Positions 54,301 to 62,931 of a stretch of DNA of 64,000 nt are shown piece by piece (the stretch's first letter is position 1; every line of letters begins with the position of its first letter). Under the pieces are notes generated by a model. That model ran no database searches. It was not told the origin of the DNA and saw only the letters and a program-made list of their open reading frames with translations. Made by a program: the position numbers and the translations under genes. This DNA comes from Aerococcaceae bacterium zg-252 (GTDB lineage: Bacteria; Bacillota; Bacilli; Lactobacillales; Aerococcaceae): contig CP066204.1 in assembly GCA_016237705.1 (NCBI GenBank), forward strand, positions 1,250,001 through 1,314,000, given 5' to 3'.

Positions 54301-57300
54301 GTATCAATCGCTGTCGTTGTGATTTTCATATTGAGATCAACATTACGGATATTTGTATTCGATTGAGCAGAATACACTAATCCAGCAACATTATGCGGCG
54401 CAGTTATACTACCCTCAATCGCAACATTTTCTATTGTTGTTCCAGTTGCTTGATTTACAAGAGCACCTACATTTGCTTTTGTAGATTTAACATTGACATT
54501 TGATAAATTAAGATTCGTTAGCGTAGCACTATTAGTAGATTCAAATAGTGTTGCTTTCAAGTCGTAAATCGTGTAATTTTTACCGTCATGCATTCCATTT
54601 AAAGTTCCTGTAAATGGAACATTAACGTAACTTTCGCCTGAATTTTCAATCTCTCCAGCACTTAAATCTGCTCCTAATGTGAACATTCCGCTTGGATTAG
54701 CATTGATTGCTTCAATTAAATCTTTAAACGAAGTATAGATGTCATTTTTGGCTGGTGCCAATCGACTTACCATAAAGCTGTAATCATCTTCATACTCGTC
54801 ATTCGCATTCCGTTGAACAAGCTCAGGATGAGTGGCTACTACTTTGAATCCATTGTCTTCAAGGGTAATTGACTTGATTGGCAATTGAACTTCTTTGCCA
54901 CTCTCTGATATAAAGCTAACAAAGTAATCATCAATAGAACCAACTTCCGTTAAACTGATAACCTTTGTTTTCAAACCATTTCGATAGGTGTACAATGATA
55001 AATCACGTAAATTTTTCAATTCAATCTGCTTACGTTCTAAAACAAAGGATTCGACATTTGACAATGTTTCACGTGCGTTTTCAGCTAATGTAGCATATTC
55101 AAAAGTCGTTTTTATTTTGTAATCCACATAATAGTCTAAGTCTGAAATATCAAATCCAGCTAAATCTTCTTTGGAAAGCTGAACTTCTTTAACCAACTTA
55201 TCTTCTGCGTAAATTTGAGCAGTTGCAGAAACGAATGTATCATCTGGATCAGTTAAATGATATTGCACTCGAACTGATTTTTCTTTTTCTTGTTTTTCCA
55301 ATGTCTGCAATTCTAAAATAGGCTTTTCAAGAGGTGCGTCTTCTAAAGCTGCTTCTGCCTCTTCCAGTTTTCGCAGTGCCTCTTCTACTTTTTGCAGAGC
55401 TTCAGCAATCACTTCTTCACTAGCTGTCGAATCTACAATTTTAGCATTTGCTTCTTCTGAGATTTGCAATGCATTTTGCTTAGCTTCCTCATAGTCAGCT
55501 ACGCTGGCTGGTGTTTTTTTATTTGTATCAACTTCTTTTTGCAAGCCTTGCTCTAATTTATCTGCTGCCACCATTAACTCAAGCGGAGCAAGTGGCTTCG
55601 TTACAGTTAATACTGCTCCCCCTAAAACATCATGGTTTTTCTCCGGTTCAGGTGTTTCAGATTCTGCTGCATCATCTGTGTCTGGTGTTGGTTCTGCTGC
55701 TGGATTTGCAGTACCAGGCGTTTCTGCCGCTCCTGCCGTTGGCTCACTTGATACGTTTGTATCTGGGGTTGTCCCTGAATCCGTTGGGGCTTCTACCTCT
55801 GGGGCTGTTGGTTCCGTCGGTTCTTCCGTTGGATTTGCAGTACCTGGTGTTTCTTCGGCTCCGGGCGCTGGCTCACTTGGTACGTTTGTGTCTGGTGTTG
55901 GTTCCGCTGCTGGTGGTTCCTCTACCTCTGGGTTTGTTGGTGCCACTGGGGCTTCCGTTGGCTCTTCTGTTGCCGGGGTGCTCCCTGAATCCGTTGGAGA
56001 TTCTACCTCTGGGACTGTTGGTTCCGTCGGTTCTGCTGCTGGATTTGCAGTACCTGGCGTTTCTGCCGCTCCTGCCGTTGGCTCACTTGATACGTTTGTA
56101 TCTGGGGTTGTCCCTGAATCCGTTGGGGCTTCTACCTCTGGGGCTGTTGGTTCCGTCGGTTCTTCCGTTGGATTTGCAGTACCTGGTGTTTCTTCGGCTC
56201 CGGGCGCTGGCTCACTTGGTACGTTTGTGTCTGGCGTTGGTTCCGTTGCTGGCGGTTCCTCTACCTCTGGGACTGTTGGTACCACTGGGACTTCTGTTGG
56301 ATTTGCAGTACCTGGCGTTTCTGCCGCTCCTGCCGTTGGCTCACTTGGTACTTCTGTTGCCGGAGTGGTCCCTGAATCCGTTGGGGCTTCTACCTCTGGG
56401 GCTGTTGGTACCGTCGGTTCTGCTGCTGGATTTGCAGTACCTGGCGTTTCTGCCGCTCCTGCCGTTGGCTCACTTGATACGTTTGTATCTGGGGTTGTCC
56501 CTGAATCCGTTGGGACTTCTACCTCTGGGGCTGTTGGTTCCGTCGGTTCTTCCGTTGGATTTGCAGTACCTGGTGTTTCTTCGGCTCCGGGCGCTGGCTC
56601 ACTTGGTACGTTTGTGTCTGGCGTTGGTTCCGTTGCTGGCGGTTCCTCTACCTCTGGGACTGTTGGTACCACTGGGACTTCTGTTGGATTTGCAGTACCT
56701 GGCGTTTCTGCCGCTCCTGCCGTTGGCTCACTTGGTACTTCTGTTGCCGGAGTGGTCCCTGAATCCGTTGGGGCTTCTACCTCTGGGGCTGTTGGTACCG
56801 TCGGTTCTGCTGCTGGACTTTCAGTACCTGGTGTTTCTGTCGCTCCAGGAGCTAGCTCACTTGGTATTTCTGTTGCCGGGGTGGTCCCTGAATCCGTTGG
56901 TGCTTCTACCTCTGAGGTTATTGGTACCGTCGGCTCTGCTGCTGAGCTTTCAGTACCTGGTATTTCTATCGCTCCGGGCGCTGGCTCACTTGGTACTTCT
57001 GTTGGCGGAGTTGTACCTGAATCCGTTGGGGCTTCTACCTCTGGGGCTTCCATTGGATTACTTGGACTTTCGGTATTTGGTACTTTCGTTTCTGCCGTTG
57101 TTTCTGAATTTGTCGACACTACTATATCTGTCGTTTCCGTTACTTCTGGTTCTACGATTAGATTTCCAGTATTTTTTGATTCCGTTGCTCCTGACATCGG
57201 CTCACTCGAAACTTCCATTTCTGTTGTAATTCCCAAACCATTCGGAACTGCTGCATTTTCATGAACTTTTGGTGTTTCAGTCGTATTTCCAGCCTCTTGA

Positions 57301-57923
57301 GTCACTGTTTCTTCTGAGTTAAGTGCTGGCGTCTGGCCTATTTCTCTTAAATCTACTTCAGAATCCATTTCAACAATGTAACCAATAAAGTGATACCCCT
57401 CAATATCACGTACTTCACCCGGTAAAACTGCACCGTTTGGCAAGCAAAATTCTTGGGTAAGATTCGCAAATAAATTGTGAGTCAAAGCAGATGCGTCAGG
57501 AATTAAAACTGCTTGCCCTAAACTTGTAACTAAAAAAGCTGTTGCCACCCATGTTTTTTTCTTACGTAGAAAAGTTAACGCACAAACCAAAAACGTTACA
57601 CCCGCACCTACTTCAAGTGCCGACCATCCTTCGCCTGTATTCGGCAAAGTTCCATTTGTATCTGGACGATAAACCATATAATAAGTCTTGTCTCTAGACA
57701 CTCTATCAGATGGTAAAGCTGTCGTAATCAACGCTTTCTCTTCTTGAGTCAATTCTTCCTCACTAACATAGTGATAAGTAATTTTTGAACACGTAACTTC
57801 CTCTGCTTGTACCACCTCAGGTGACGCAGTAGCTAAAAAACTCATCCCTAATAAAACAGAAGCCACTCCTGTCGAGAACTTGCGTATAGAAAAACGACTA
57901 ACCTGCCTGTAAAATTCCTTCAT
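51312..57923 (-). CDS. M26 zinc metalloprotease, ZmpB/IgA1-protease-like
   Basis: About 2203 residues from ATG 57923, nine bases after AAAGGA (the TTG at 57962 is rejected). YSIRK-type signal (RFSIRKFSTGVASVLLG). Unusually for wall proteins but normal for this family, LPNTGEGWS and two membrane helices lie near the N-terminus (about 95-155). An extended Pro/Thr/Glu-rich repeat region (about 230-770) and a coiled segment follow. Then come GLUG-type repeats (about 1090-1270) and a C-terminal M26 domain with the zinc motif HEMTHN and the third ligand Glu in FFGAEIYAQG. Known relatives cut IgA1, mucin or signalling proteins; the target here is unknown. Confidence 0.92.
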   Translation of the reverse strand: MKEFYRQVSRFSIRKFSTGVASVLLGMSFLATASPEVVQAEEVTCSKITYHYVSEEELTQEEKALITTALPSDRVSRDKTYYMVYRPDTNGTLPNTGEGWSALEVGAGVTFLVCALTFLRKKKTWVATAFLVTSLGQAVLIPDASALTHNLFANLTQEFCLPNGAVLPGEVRDIEGYHFIGYIVEMDSEVDLREIGQTPALNSEETVTQEAGNTTETPKVHENAAVPNGLGITTEMEVSSEPMSGATESKNTGNLIVEPEVTETTDIVVSTNSETTAETKVPNTESPSNPMEAPEVEAPTDSGTTPPTEVPSEPAPGAIEIPGTESSAAEPTVPITSEVEAPTDSGTTPATEIPSELAPGATETPGTESPAAEPTVPTAPEVEAPTDSGTTPATEVPSEPTAGAAETPGTANPTEVPVVPTVPEVEEPPATEPTPDTNVPSEPAPGAEETPGTANPTEEPTEPTAPEVEVPTDSGTTPDTNVSSEPTAGAAETPGTANPAAEPTVPTAPEVEAPTDSGTTPATEVPSEPTAGAAETPGTANPTEVPVVPTVPEVEEPPATEPTPDTNVPSEPAPGAEETPGTANPTEEPTEPTAPEVEAPTDSGTTPDTNVSSEPTAGAAETPGTANPAAEPTEPTVPEVESPTDSGSTPATEEPTEAPVAPTNPEVEEPPAAEPTPDTNVPSEPAPGAEETPGTANPTEEPTEPTAPEVEAPTDSGTTPDTNVSSEPTAGAAETPGTANPAAEPTPDTDDAAESETPEPEKNHDVLGGAVLTVTKPLAPLELMVAADKLEQGLQKEVDTNKKTPASVADYEEAKQNALQISEEANAKIVDSTASEEVIAEALQKVEEALRKLEEAEAALEDAPLEKPILELQTLEKQEKEKSVRVQYHLTDPDDTFVSATAQIYAEDKLVKEVQLSKEDLAGFDISDLDYYVDYKIKTTFEYATLAENARETLSNVESFVLERKQIELKNLRDLSLYTYRNGLKTKVISLTEVGSIDDYFVSFISESGKEVQLPIKSITLEDNGFKVVATHPELVQRNANDEYEDDYSFMVSRLAPAKNDIYTSFKDLIEAINANPSGMFTLGADLSAGEIENSGESYVNVPFTGTLNGMHDGKNYTIYDLKATLFESTNSATLTNLNLSNVNVKSTKANVGALVNQATGTTIENVAIEGSITAPHNVAGLVYSAQSNTNIRNVDLNMKITTTAIDTEMKSGGVVGQIGNGSIQKVHAKVEIDTRVKSAQDFGGVIGVAGNNVRVSDVYVEGALANKGGGRVGAVSGNAGRAVFNRIVSAIPVTNGSTLNGGGDNFNATEIYGVEGKSTANVLSKKITQISADAAAEIVESMGITATLSDKETPVGQSSKRIDYSKLPNYDAARETAYRNTEKLLPFYNREYIVKQGNKIDTSSKLFTTNLVSIVPMKDNEVIANLYKNKSTINRLLLNYADGKVEYLEITPGSTFADNTIQEYGINGTELLYTPEQFMTNPEEVIETAMNRVNGLTFFSEDVWKVTQNHPEIEADSPSLEPLAPYQREVLEILYLKDAFKKVHDRAQDVFEAALAQSVAGDFTTAPLKEQMKDYMKKNAVAILVGASYLNRLYNIQFDQMNVGELATFYQNFFGTQVNSLEWLANLGRMGNNALDIKNNPATYAKWIAPVSGYANLRDYLSAYRTRFTELDENDWFKSATKAYIVEVQSKEVPNEKYKVYDQLNRIDHPRMILPLLNLTSEGIYIMSNMTTLSFGMYDRYMDMTLKDTNPDKYASELDRVNKLVDYFAKTQGDHFDFWYRIARPEVKARMYSRSNMPIPVWDGYYIPNFGRKPVHWMPKFGEGATSRMTDFFAPIGKYYTPNGVGAYATGDLVHYVIDKALSAYGQSVFTHEMTHNMDGTVYLGGYGRREFFGAEIYAQGLLQATTSATNQIFALNTNTDYSIAEDGKYANNRVHNLSPDRFQTQEDLKEYLQGRMDVIYTLEALAGNALVKLDKSDQALFYKKIELINDIGESRIRQLSEEDLKSLTLESVDDLVENDILLGVHGLHSNKEKITKNGYEIEHLFAANYSGLTNPKGSVDSLSIKRLSNELLAETGYEGFISYLSNKYRAEARAAGETFNDSYILKKITNDEFLNFHDFKKAMYKRRLNKVNQLKPVSFIYNQKNYTADSVTLTHLIEEAIQADLEALKTKKATSNLLTLNEAIFKAYLLDTNDFRTSIYQ
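55690..57090 (-). repeat. Pro/Thr/Glu/Val repeats of the metalloprotease
   Basis: Units built of PTDSGTTP, SEPTAGAAETPGTANP and EVEAPTDSG elements recur many times. Blocks of a few hundred bases (for example around 55790-56230 and 56150-56650) are near-identical, a sign of recent duplication. Confidence 0.85.
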
Positions 57924-58290
57924 ATCTTCCGTTCCTTTCGTTTCAATAAAATCACAACTCAAATTAAAGATAAATTACAATTTTTATTTTATTCAATAAT
58001 ACATATAATGAATAAATTATACAACCATAACTTCAAATACCTATCTTTCGTCCTATTAAATACAACAAGACATAACTTATAAAGACTATTCAACAAGCGA
58101 ATCATTTAGTAAAAAATACAAATCATCGTTAATTACATCATTCTCAAATTTCATTTAATAGATTTATTCCGAACTATATAGCTAGACTTTATATCTCTAA
58201 ATTACACGACAAAGACAAACAACTCTTTCATTAAAAGCTGTTTGTCTAAAGTTCAAGTGACGCAATTCTTACTCCACTTATTTTTATTAA
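57924..58290. other. Gene-free region between sodA and the metalloprotease
   Basis: A/T-rich. A hairpin AGACAAACA / TGTTTGTCT at 58213-58247 probably ends sodA transcription. No clear promoter for the metalloprotease was recognised. Confidence 0.5.
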
Positions 58291-58887
58291 TTAGCCTAAA
58301 CGTTGTGCGACTACATCCCAATTCACAACATCCCAGAATGCTTTAATGTAATCTGGACGACGGTTTTGATAGTTTAAGTAGTATGCGTGTTCCCAAACAT
58401 CTAAACCTAATAATGGCACTAAACCATCTGTTAATGGGTTATCTTGGTTTGGTGTTGAAACTACTTCTAATGCACCATTATTTGATACTAACCATGCCCA
58501 ACCTGAACCAAAACGAGTAGCAGCAGCTTGTGCAAATTTTTCTTTAAATGCATCAACTGAACCAAATGCATCAACTAATTTTGTTTCCAATGCTGCTGGA
58601 ATTTCGCTATTACCAGCTGGTTGTAATTGTTCCCAGAATAATGTGTGGTTATAGTGTCCACCACCATTATTGCGAACAGCGTTTTGAATTGATTCTGGTA
58701 ATTTAGCATACTCTTTTACTAATTCTTCAATTGTAGCATTTTCAAATTCTGTTCCTGCAATCGCATTATTTAAGTTTGTTACATAAGCATTATGATGTTT
58801 AGTATGATGAATTTCCATTGTCGCTGCATCAATTACAGGTTCTAACGCATCATAAGCATACGGTAATTTAGGTAATTCAAAAGTCAT
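58291..58887 (-). CDS. sodA: Superoxide dismutase, Mn/Fe type
   Basis: 198 residues from ATG 58887, six bases after AGGAGG; a longer frame to 58926 has no such site. Metal ligands are in [12 protein letters not shown] (His 27), [12 protein letters not shown] (His about 81) and [18 protein letters not shown] (Asp about 159, His about 163). [16 protein letters not shown] is the usual central segment. It removes superoxide in the cytoplasm. Manganese is usual in lactic acid bacteria but iron use cannot be excluded. A MarR regulator is encoded 69 bases upstream on the same strand. Confidence 0.95.
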   Translation of the reverse strand: MTFELPKLPYAYDALEPVIDAATMEIHHTKHHNAYVTNLNNAIAGTEFENATIEELVKEYAKLPESIQNAVRNNGGGHYNHTLFWEQLQPAGNSEIPAALETKLVDAFGSVDAFKEKFAQAAATRFGSGWAWLVSNNGALEVVSTPNQDNPLTDGLVPLLGLDVWEHAYYLNYQNRRPDYIKAFWDVVNWDVVAQRLG

Positions 58888-58955
58888 AAAAAGTCCTCCT
58901 AAGATTTTATACAGATAGTGTACCACTAATCATACGATTTCACAAAATAATTTAC

Positions 58956-59396
58956 CTAAAAATTTGATGAAATTCCATTTATTTTCTTCAACAGATGACG
59001 TAACTGCCCCATTTCTTCAAGAGAAATATGTTCGAACGCTTCTGTCAACTGTTCCGCATGAATTGGAAACAATTCACTAATCAGTTCTCTACCTTGTTCC
59101 GTTAATGAAACATTAATAATACGTCTGTCTTTACTATCAAATTCACGAACTATATAATTTTTTTCACAGAGTTTATCAACGATATAGGTAATACTTGTAT
59201 TAGCCGCCAATATACCCTCTTTTAATACTTGCATAGTCGCAGGTCCTTTATGGAGAAGAAACTCCAAGATAGCAAACTCATTCATGTTCAGCTTATATTT
59301 AGCAATTAATTTTCGTGTATCTGCTTCAATTCGATTCGTGGTTCTCTTTAAACCGATATAGGCTTTTAATGATTCCACTTCCTTTATTTTGTTCAT
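58956..59396 (-). CDS. MarR-family transcriptional regulator
   Basis: 146 residues with the winged-helix order ALEFLLHKGPATMQVLKEGI (helix-turn) - ANTSITYIVDKLCEKNYIVREFDSKDRRIINVSLTEQGRELI (recognition helix and wing). The DRR tip of the wing is the usual MarR signature. It precedes sodA by 69 bases and may be co-transcribed with it, which suggests oxidative-stress control; its ligand is unknown. It might also act on the divergent DUF1576 gene. AGGA precedes the ATG. Confidence 0.88.
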   Translation of the reverse strand: MNKIKEVESLKAYIGLKRTTNRIEADTRKLIAKYKLNMNEFAILEFLLHKGPATMQVLKEGILAANTSITYIVDKLCEKNYIVREFDSKDRRIINVSLTEQGRELISELFPIHAEQLTEAFEHISLEEMGQLRHLLKKINGISSNF

Positions 59397-59500
59397 TACA
59401 TTCCTCCAATAATTTTTATTTTATTTTTATCCTCCATATTATTTCTCCCGATAACAAAACACTCTCTCCTCCAATGATAATCATGTTTTATTATTTATTC

Positions 59501-59528
59501 ATTATAATACAATATTTAGAAATTACAA
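59501..59528 (-). promoter_or_regulatory. Promoter of the MarR gene
   Basis: TTGTAA (59528-59523), 16-bp spacer, TATAAT (59506-59501), giving a leader of about 100 bases. Confidence 0.55.
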
Positions 59529-59670
59529 AAAATTTGCCTATCAATTAATATTGATTTTATTTTTTTATACTCGACACCATTGCAAGTACTATGTTATTCT
59601 GTTACTGATATTTATACTTTTTATTATTAATGTATTAATCGAAACATCTATCTATACGAAAGGAGTTCCT

Positions 59671-60939
59671 ATGTCATTACTATTACATTTTTTTAAAGCA
59701 CCCTTTATCCGAAAACATTTCATTTTATTTTTAGCAATTTTCACTTTAGTCTTTGCACTATTTATGCCTGATAGACATGCTTTATGGCACAATTACTTAA
59801 CAATCATTACACAGCCAACCCATTTACTCCAAGATTTCTTTGCTCTTGGAGGACTATCGGCAACATTTTTTAATGCAGCGACGCATTTATTTTTAATGTA
59901 TGCTCTCTTCATGTGGAATGACCAAACCAAATTGAGTGGCTTTCAAATCGGAGCAATGGGCATCTATTTAGGTCACAGCTTTTTTGGTACTCACCTTATC
60001 AATATTTTGCCGATTATCGGTGGTGTTATCTTATACGCTATTTGGACTAAGCAATCATTTAAACGGTTTACTACGATTAGTTTATTTGCTACTTCATTGG
60101 CCCCTATGGTTTCAACATTGATTGCACATAATCACTCACAATTTACTTTACTATGGCTAATTGTGGTGATTGGATTAATTTTAGGCTTTATTACGCCCGT
60201 ATTGTCAGAACATTTTTTGAAATTTCATCAAGGCTTCGCACTATATAACTCTGGTTTCACAACAGGAATTATTGCAATGTTTGCCTTATTAATCTTTCAA
60301 TTATTTGAAGTAGACATATCGTCTCGCACGATTATTAATAATGAAGTGCACATTTACACAACGGTCTATTTCCTATGTCTATTATTTTTTGCATTTTGTA
60401 TTTATTTGCATAATCCCAAAAAAGCACATCAAAATTTTCCGAAATTATTAAAGCGTTCCGGAAGACTTCCTGATGATTTTATGCTAAACTTTCAAGCTGA
60501 AACGACTGCATTGAATATCTTTTTAAATGGTGGCATTTACTTAGCCCTCATCTTACTATTAGGTATTCGTATCAGTGGTCCTGTGCTCGGGGGATTATGC
60601 TCGGTTTTAGGTTTCAGTGCATTTGGTAAACACCCACGTAATTGTCTACCAATCAGTGCAGGGGTACTAGCCATTGCCCTATTAACCAAACAAGATATCA
60701 CGCAAATCCAAGTCGCACTGCCTTTATTATTTGGTACTTCGCTAGCTCCAGTTGCCGGCTACTATGGTATCTTCGCTGGAATTATTGCAGGTGCCTTGCA
60801 ATTTTTATTAGCCAGTACCGTCTTCCCTTTGCATCAAGGGCTAACGCTGTATAACAATGGCTTCAGCAGCGGATTTATCGCTGCCTTTATGGTTCCAATT
60901 ATCGACATAATTTTAGAACACCGACCAAACAATGTTTAA
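59671..60939 (+). CDS. DUF1576 family membrane protein
   Basis: 422 residues from ATG 59671, seven bases after AGGAG; the longer frame from 59551 has no site. About ten to twelve helices. Two halves look alike: KFHQGFALYNSGFTTGIIAMF in the first and PLHQGLTLYNNGFSSGFIAAF in the second, each followed by a hydrophobic stretch. Such an inverted or tandem repeat is a transporter-like layout. The family's substrate is unknown. It heads a two-gene operon with the small protein after it and is transcribed away from the MarR gene. Confidence 0.82.
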   Translation: MSLLLHFFKAPFIRKHFILFLAIFTLVFALFMPDRHALWHNYLTIITQPTHLLQDFFALGGLSATFFNAATHLFLMYALFMWNDQTKLSGFQIGAMGIYLGHSFFGTHLINILPIIGGVILYAIWTKQSFKRFTTISLFATSLAPMVSTLIAHNHSQFTLLWLIVVIGLILGFITPVLSEHFLKFHQGFALYNSGFTTGIIAMFALLIFQLFEVDISSRTIINNEVHIYTTVYFLCLLFFAFCIYLHNPKKAHQNFPKLLKRSGRLPDDFMLNFQAETTALNIFLNGGIYLALILLLGIRISGPVLGGLCSVLGFSAFGKHPRNCLPISAGVLAIALLTKQDITQIQVALPLLFGTSLAPVAGYYGIFAGIIAGALQFLLASTVFPLHQGLTLYNNGFSSGFIAAFMVPIIDIILEHRPNNV

Positions 60940-60957
60940 CTTATTAGGAGAGAAAAA

Positions 60958-61296
60958 ATGATTACAGAAAAAGATAAAGCTGCACGTATTACAAAAGAGA
61001 TTATCCACTATTTTTTAGAGCATCATTTATATACATTTGATTTACATTTTAATATTACTTGTGATTTCTTCGAATTAGAAATTAAAACCCAGACGGATAA
61101 AGTCCCCCATAATTTCAATCAATTTGTTGATGATTTAAGTATCGCACGTCAATACGAACTTGATGAGTACTATAATTCACTTTTAGGTAGTCATACAGAT
61201 CATCAAGACTATAAATGCTTAGGACAATCAATTGACGAAGTGACGACATCATTTGAAAATGGTCAACTCGTCTTATATATTAAACGACTGTTTTAA
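60958..61296 (+). CDS. Hypothetical protein linked to DUF1576
   Basis: 112 residues, 18 bases after the DUF1576 gene with its own AGGAG site, so co-transcribed. It is soluble, acidic and mixed alpha/beta (TKEIIHYFLEHHLYTFDLHFNITCDFFELEIKTQ). No motif I recognise. A cytoplasmic partner of the membrane protein is the simplest guess. Confidence 0.65.
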   Translation: MITEKDKAARITKEIIHYFLEHHLYTFDLHFNITCDFFELEIKTQTDKVPHNFNQFVDDLSIARQYELDEYYNSLLGSHTDHQDYKCLGQSIDEVTTSFENGQLVLYIKRLF

Positions 61297-61300
61297 TGCA

Positions 61301-61340
61301 AAAAAATAACGTAGCACCCAAAAGTGTTACGTTATTTTTT
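61301..61340. terminator. Bidirectional terminator after the DUF1576 operon
   Basis: Stem AAAAAATAACGTAGCAC / GTGTTACGTTATTTTTT, nearly perfect, with A- and T-runs built into the feet. Confidence 0.9.
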
Positions 61341-61383
61341 TGACATTACAGATTGACGACTTCCAATGGATTCATCATTTTAC

Positions 61384-61728
61384 TTATTCCTCTGGCAAAG
61401 AAACAAAATCAATAATATCTTTAAAATTGACAATGGTTCTCTCCTCGCAAATATCTTTCATTATCGTATCCGACTTAGACCAATCTATTTTAACAACGGC
61501 ACTATTGGTCAGTAATTTGATAATTTTACCTGTCATAAAATTATCTCGGAAATTAAACGTAATGACATCATTTAGATCCGGACGAATTGACTTCTTAACT
61601 GTTTCAATCATTTCTTGTGCCTCTTCAAAGTCAACATTCAATATCGCAGCTATTCTTGATTTACTCGTGCCACGCCTTAATTCACGTTCTATAATACTTT
61701 TCGTTTGTTTCGTTAACATTGCTGCCAC
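61384..61728 (-). CDS. DUF2187/YkvS-like protein with an N-terminal helical part
   Basis: 114 residues; GTG start seven bases after GAGGG. The C-terminal half (DVITFNFRDNFMTGKIIKLLTNSAVVKIDW ... RTIVNFKDIIDFV) follows the SH3-like pattern of DUF2187/YkvS (G-x-V-x-x-x-x-NSVIVDI, then VVNHK). The N-terminal part (KSIIERELRRGTSKSRIAAILNVDFEEAQEMIETVKK) looks like a helix-turn-helix. Function unknown. Confidence 0.6.
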   Translation of the reverse strand: MAAMLTKQTKSIIERELRRGTSKSRIAAILNVDFEEAQEMIETVKKSIRPDLNDVITFNFRDNFMTGKIIKLLTNSAVVKIDWSKSDTIMKDICEERTIVNFKDIIDFVSLPEE

Positions 61729-61813
61729 CTTTATCCCTCTTCCTACTTGCCAACAACGTCCATACCTAGTTTCTATTATACCATATGTATAAAATAAATC
61801 TACTTTTATTTCA

Positions 61814-62719
61814 TTATTTTGGTTGTAAAACTTGAATCGCCTTTCCTTTTACCGTAATGTCCAATGGTAATTGCGGCCCCTCATCTCCGTCAATATTCGA
61901 CACAATCTTGTGCGGATAATGACTTGTCGGATCCACTTCAATAGTAAATTTCTCACCTGATATAACAAATAAACTATCAGATTCTTCTTGAGTAAGGCCT
62001 CTTTCAACAACAGCTTTCACTAAATCAAAAGGTTTAGAGCCTTTTACTGCCACTAAATGCAGCAAGCCGTCATTGATACTCGCATTAGGAAATAATGACT
62101 CGAAACCACCGACACTATTAGTCAATGCCATAATTAATAGATTCGTTTCAATCGCTGTCACATTATTTCCATAAGAAATCACTAATGGATAGCCCTCTTG
62201 AGAGAAAAATGCTCCTACCGCATCTTTAATATAGGCAAATGCACCTAAACTATTTTTATCAGTTGATTCAGTTTCCATAACGGATTCAGGAATGGCACCG
62301 ATTGCTAGCACATTAATAAAGACCTTATCATTAACAAAAGCAATATCCATTGGGACTGGCGTCACTTGTTTGAATTGCTCAATCGCCTCTTCTGGATTAA
62401 GCGAATAGCCAATGGCACGACCTAAGTCATTAACAGTACCTAGTGGTACAAAACCAAAATACGGTTGTCGCTCATTTTTGATAATTCCCTGAATCGTTTC
62501 ATTGACAGTCCCGTCGCCACCTAAACAAATAACTGAATCGAATCCCTCTTCGTTTGCACAACTCGCCCAATCCGTCGCATCACCCTCTTGTGTCGTTAAA
62601 CGCAATGTCACTGTCGAACCATGCGTATTTTCTAATATTGTTTGTAACTGTTTTGCATAAGTTTCAGCCATATTTTTCCCTGAACCTGGATTTGCAATTA
62701 ACAATACTTTATTTAACAT
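61814..62719 (-). CDS. Diacylglycerol-kinase-family lipid kinase, DgkB/YegS type
   Basis: About 301 residues; ATG 62719 is eight bases after GAGG and is preferred to ATG 62725. The catalytic domain has LLIANPGSGKNMAE and the nucleotide-binding VICLGGDGTVNETIQGI, then FVPLGTVNDLGRAIG. The C-terminal beta domain has FINVLAIGAIPE and NASINDGLLHLVAV. It recycles diacylglycerol to phosphatidic acid (DgkB role in lipoteichoic acid turnover) or phosphorylates a related lipid; which one cannot be told. Confidence 0.88.
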   Translation of the reverse strand: MLNKVLLIANPGSGKNMAETYAKQLQTILENTHGSTVTLRLTTQEGDATDWASCANEEGFDSVICLGGDGTVNETIQGIIKNERQPYFGFVPLGTVNDLGRAIGYSLNPEEAIEQFKQVTPVPMDIAFVNDKVFINVLAIGAIPESVMETESTDKNSLGAFAYIKDAVGAFFSQEGYPLVISYGNNVTAIETNLLIMALTNSVGGFESLFPNASINDGLLHLVAVKGSKPFDLVKAVVERGLTQEESDSLFVISGEKFTIEVDPTSHYPHKIVSNIDGDEGPQLPLDITVKGKAIQVLQPK

Positions 62720-62846
62720 CTTCATTACCTCAAATTTAAAATTTACTCTATTTTTATCTTATCATAAACTTATAGATAACGCATTCATAATAGATATTAC
62801 AAGATAATTACATTTTTGAAAAATTGCTATCATAAACATCACTTAT

Positions 62847-62875
62847 TTGAGAAATAAGCATATTTTGAGTATAAT
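62847..62875 (+). promoter_or_regulatory. Promoter of trhO
   Basis: TTGAGA (62847-62852), 17-bp spacer, TATAAT (62870-62875), 57 bases before the start. Confidence 0.75.
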
Positions 62876-62931
62876 AGAAAGAGCTGAAAAGCAAAAATTG
62901 TAGCATGCAACTACAAGGGGGAAAATTTATT

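Noticed and set aside
55511-57264. Two plus-strand ORFs of more than 500 codons opposite the metalloprotease
   Set aside because: Both mirror the Pro/Thr/Glu repeat block; no Shine-Dalgarno and composition is purely that of the repeat complement.
61340-61792. 150-codon plus-strand ORF
   Set aside because: Antisense to the DUF2187-like gene, which has a better start signal and family pattern.
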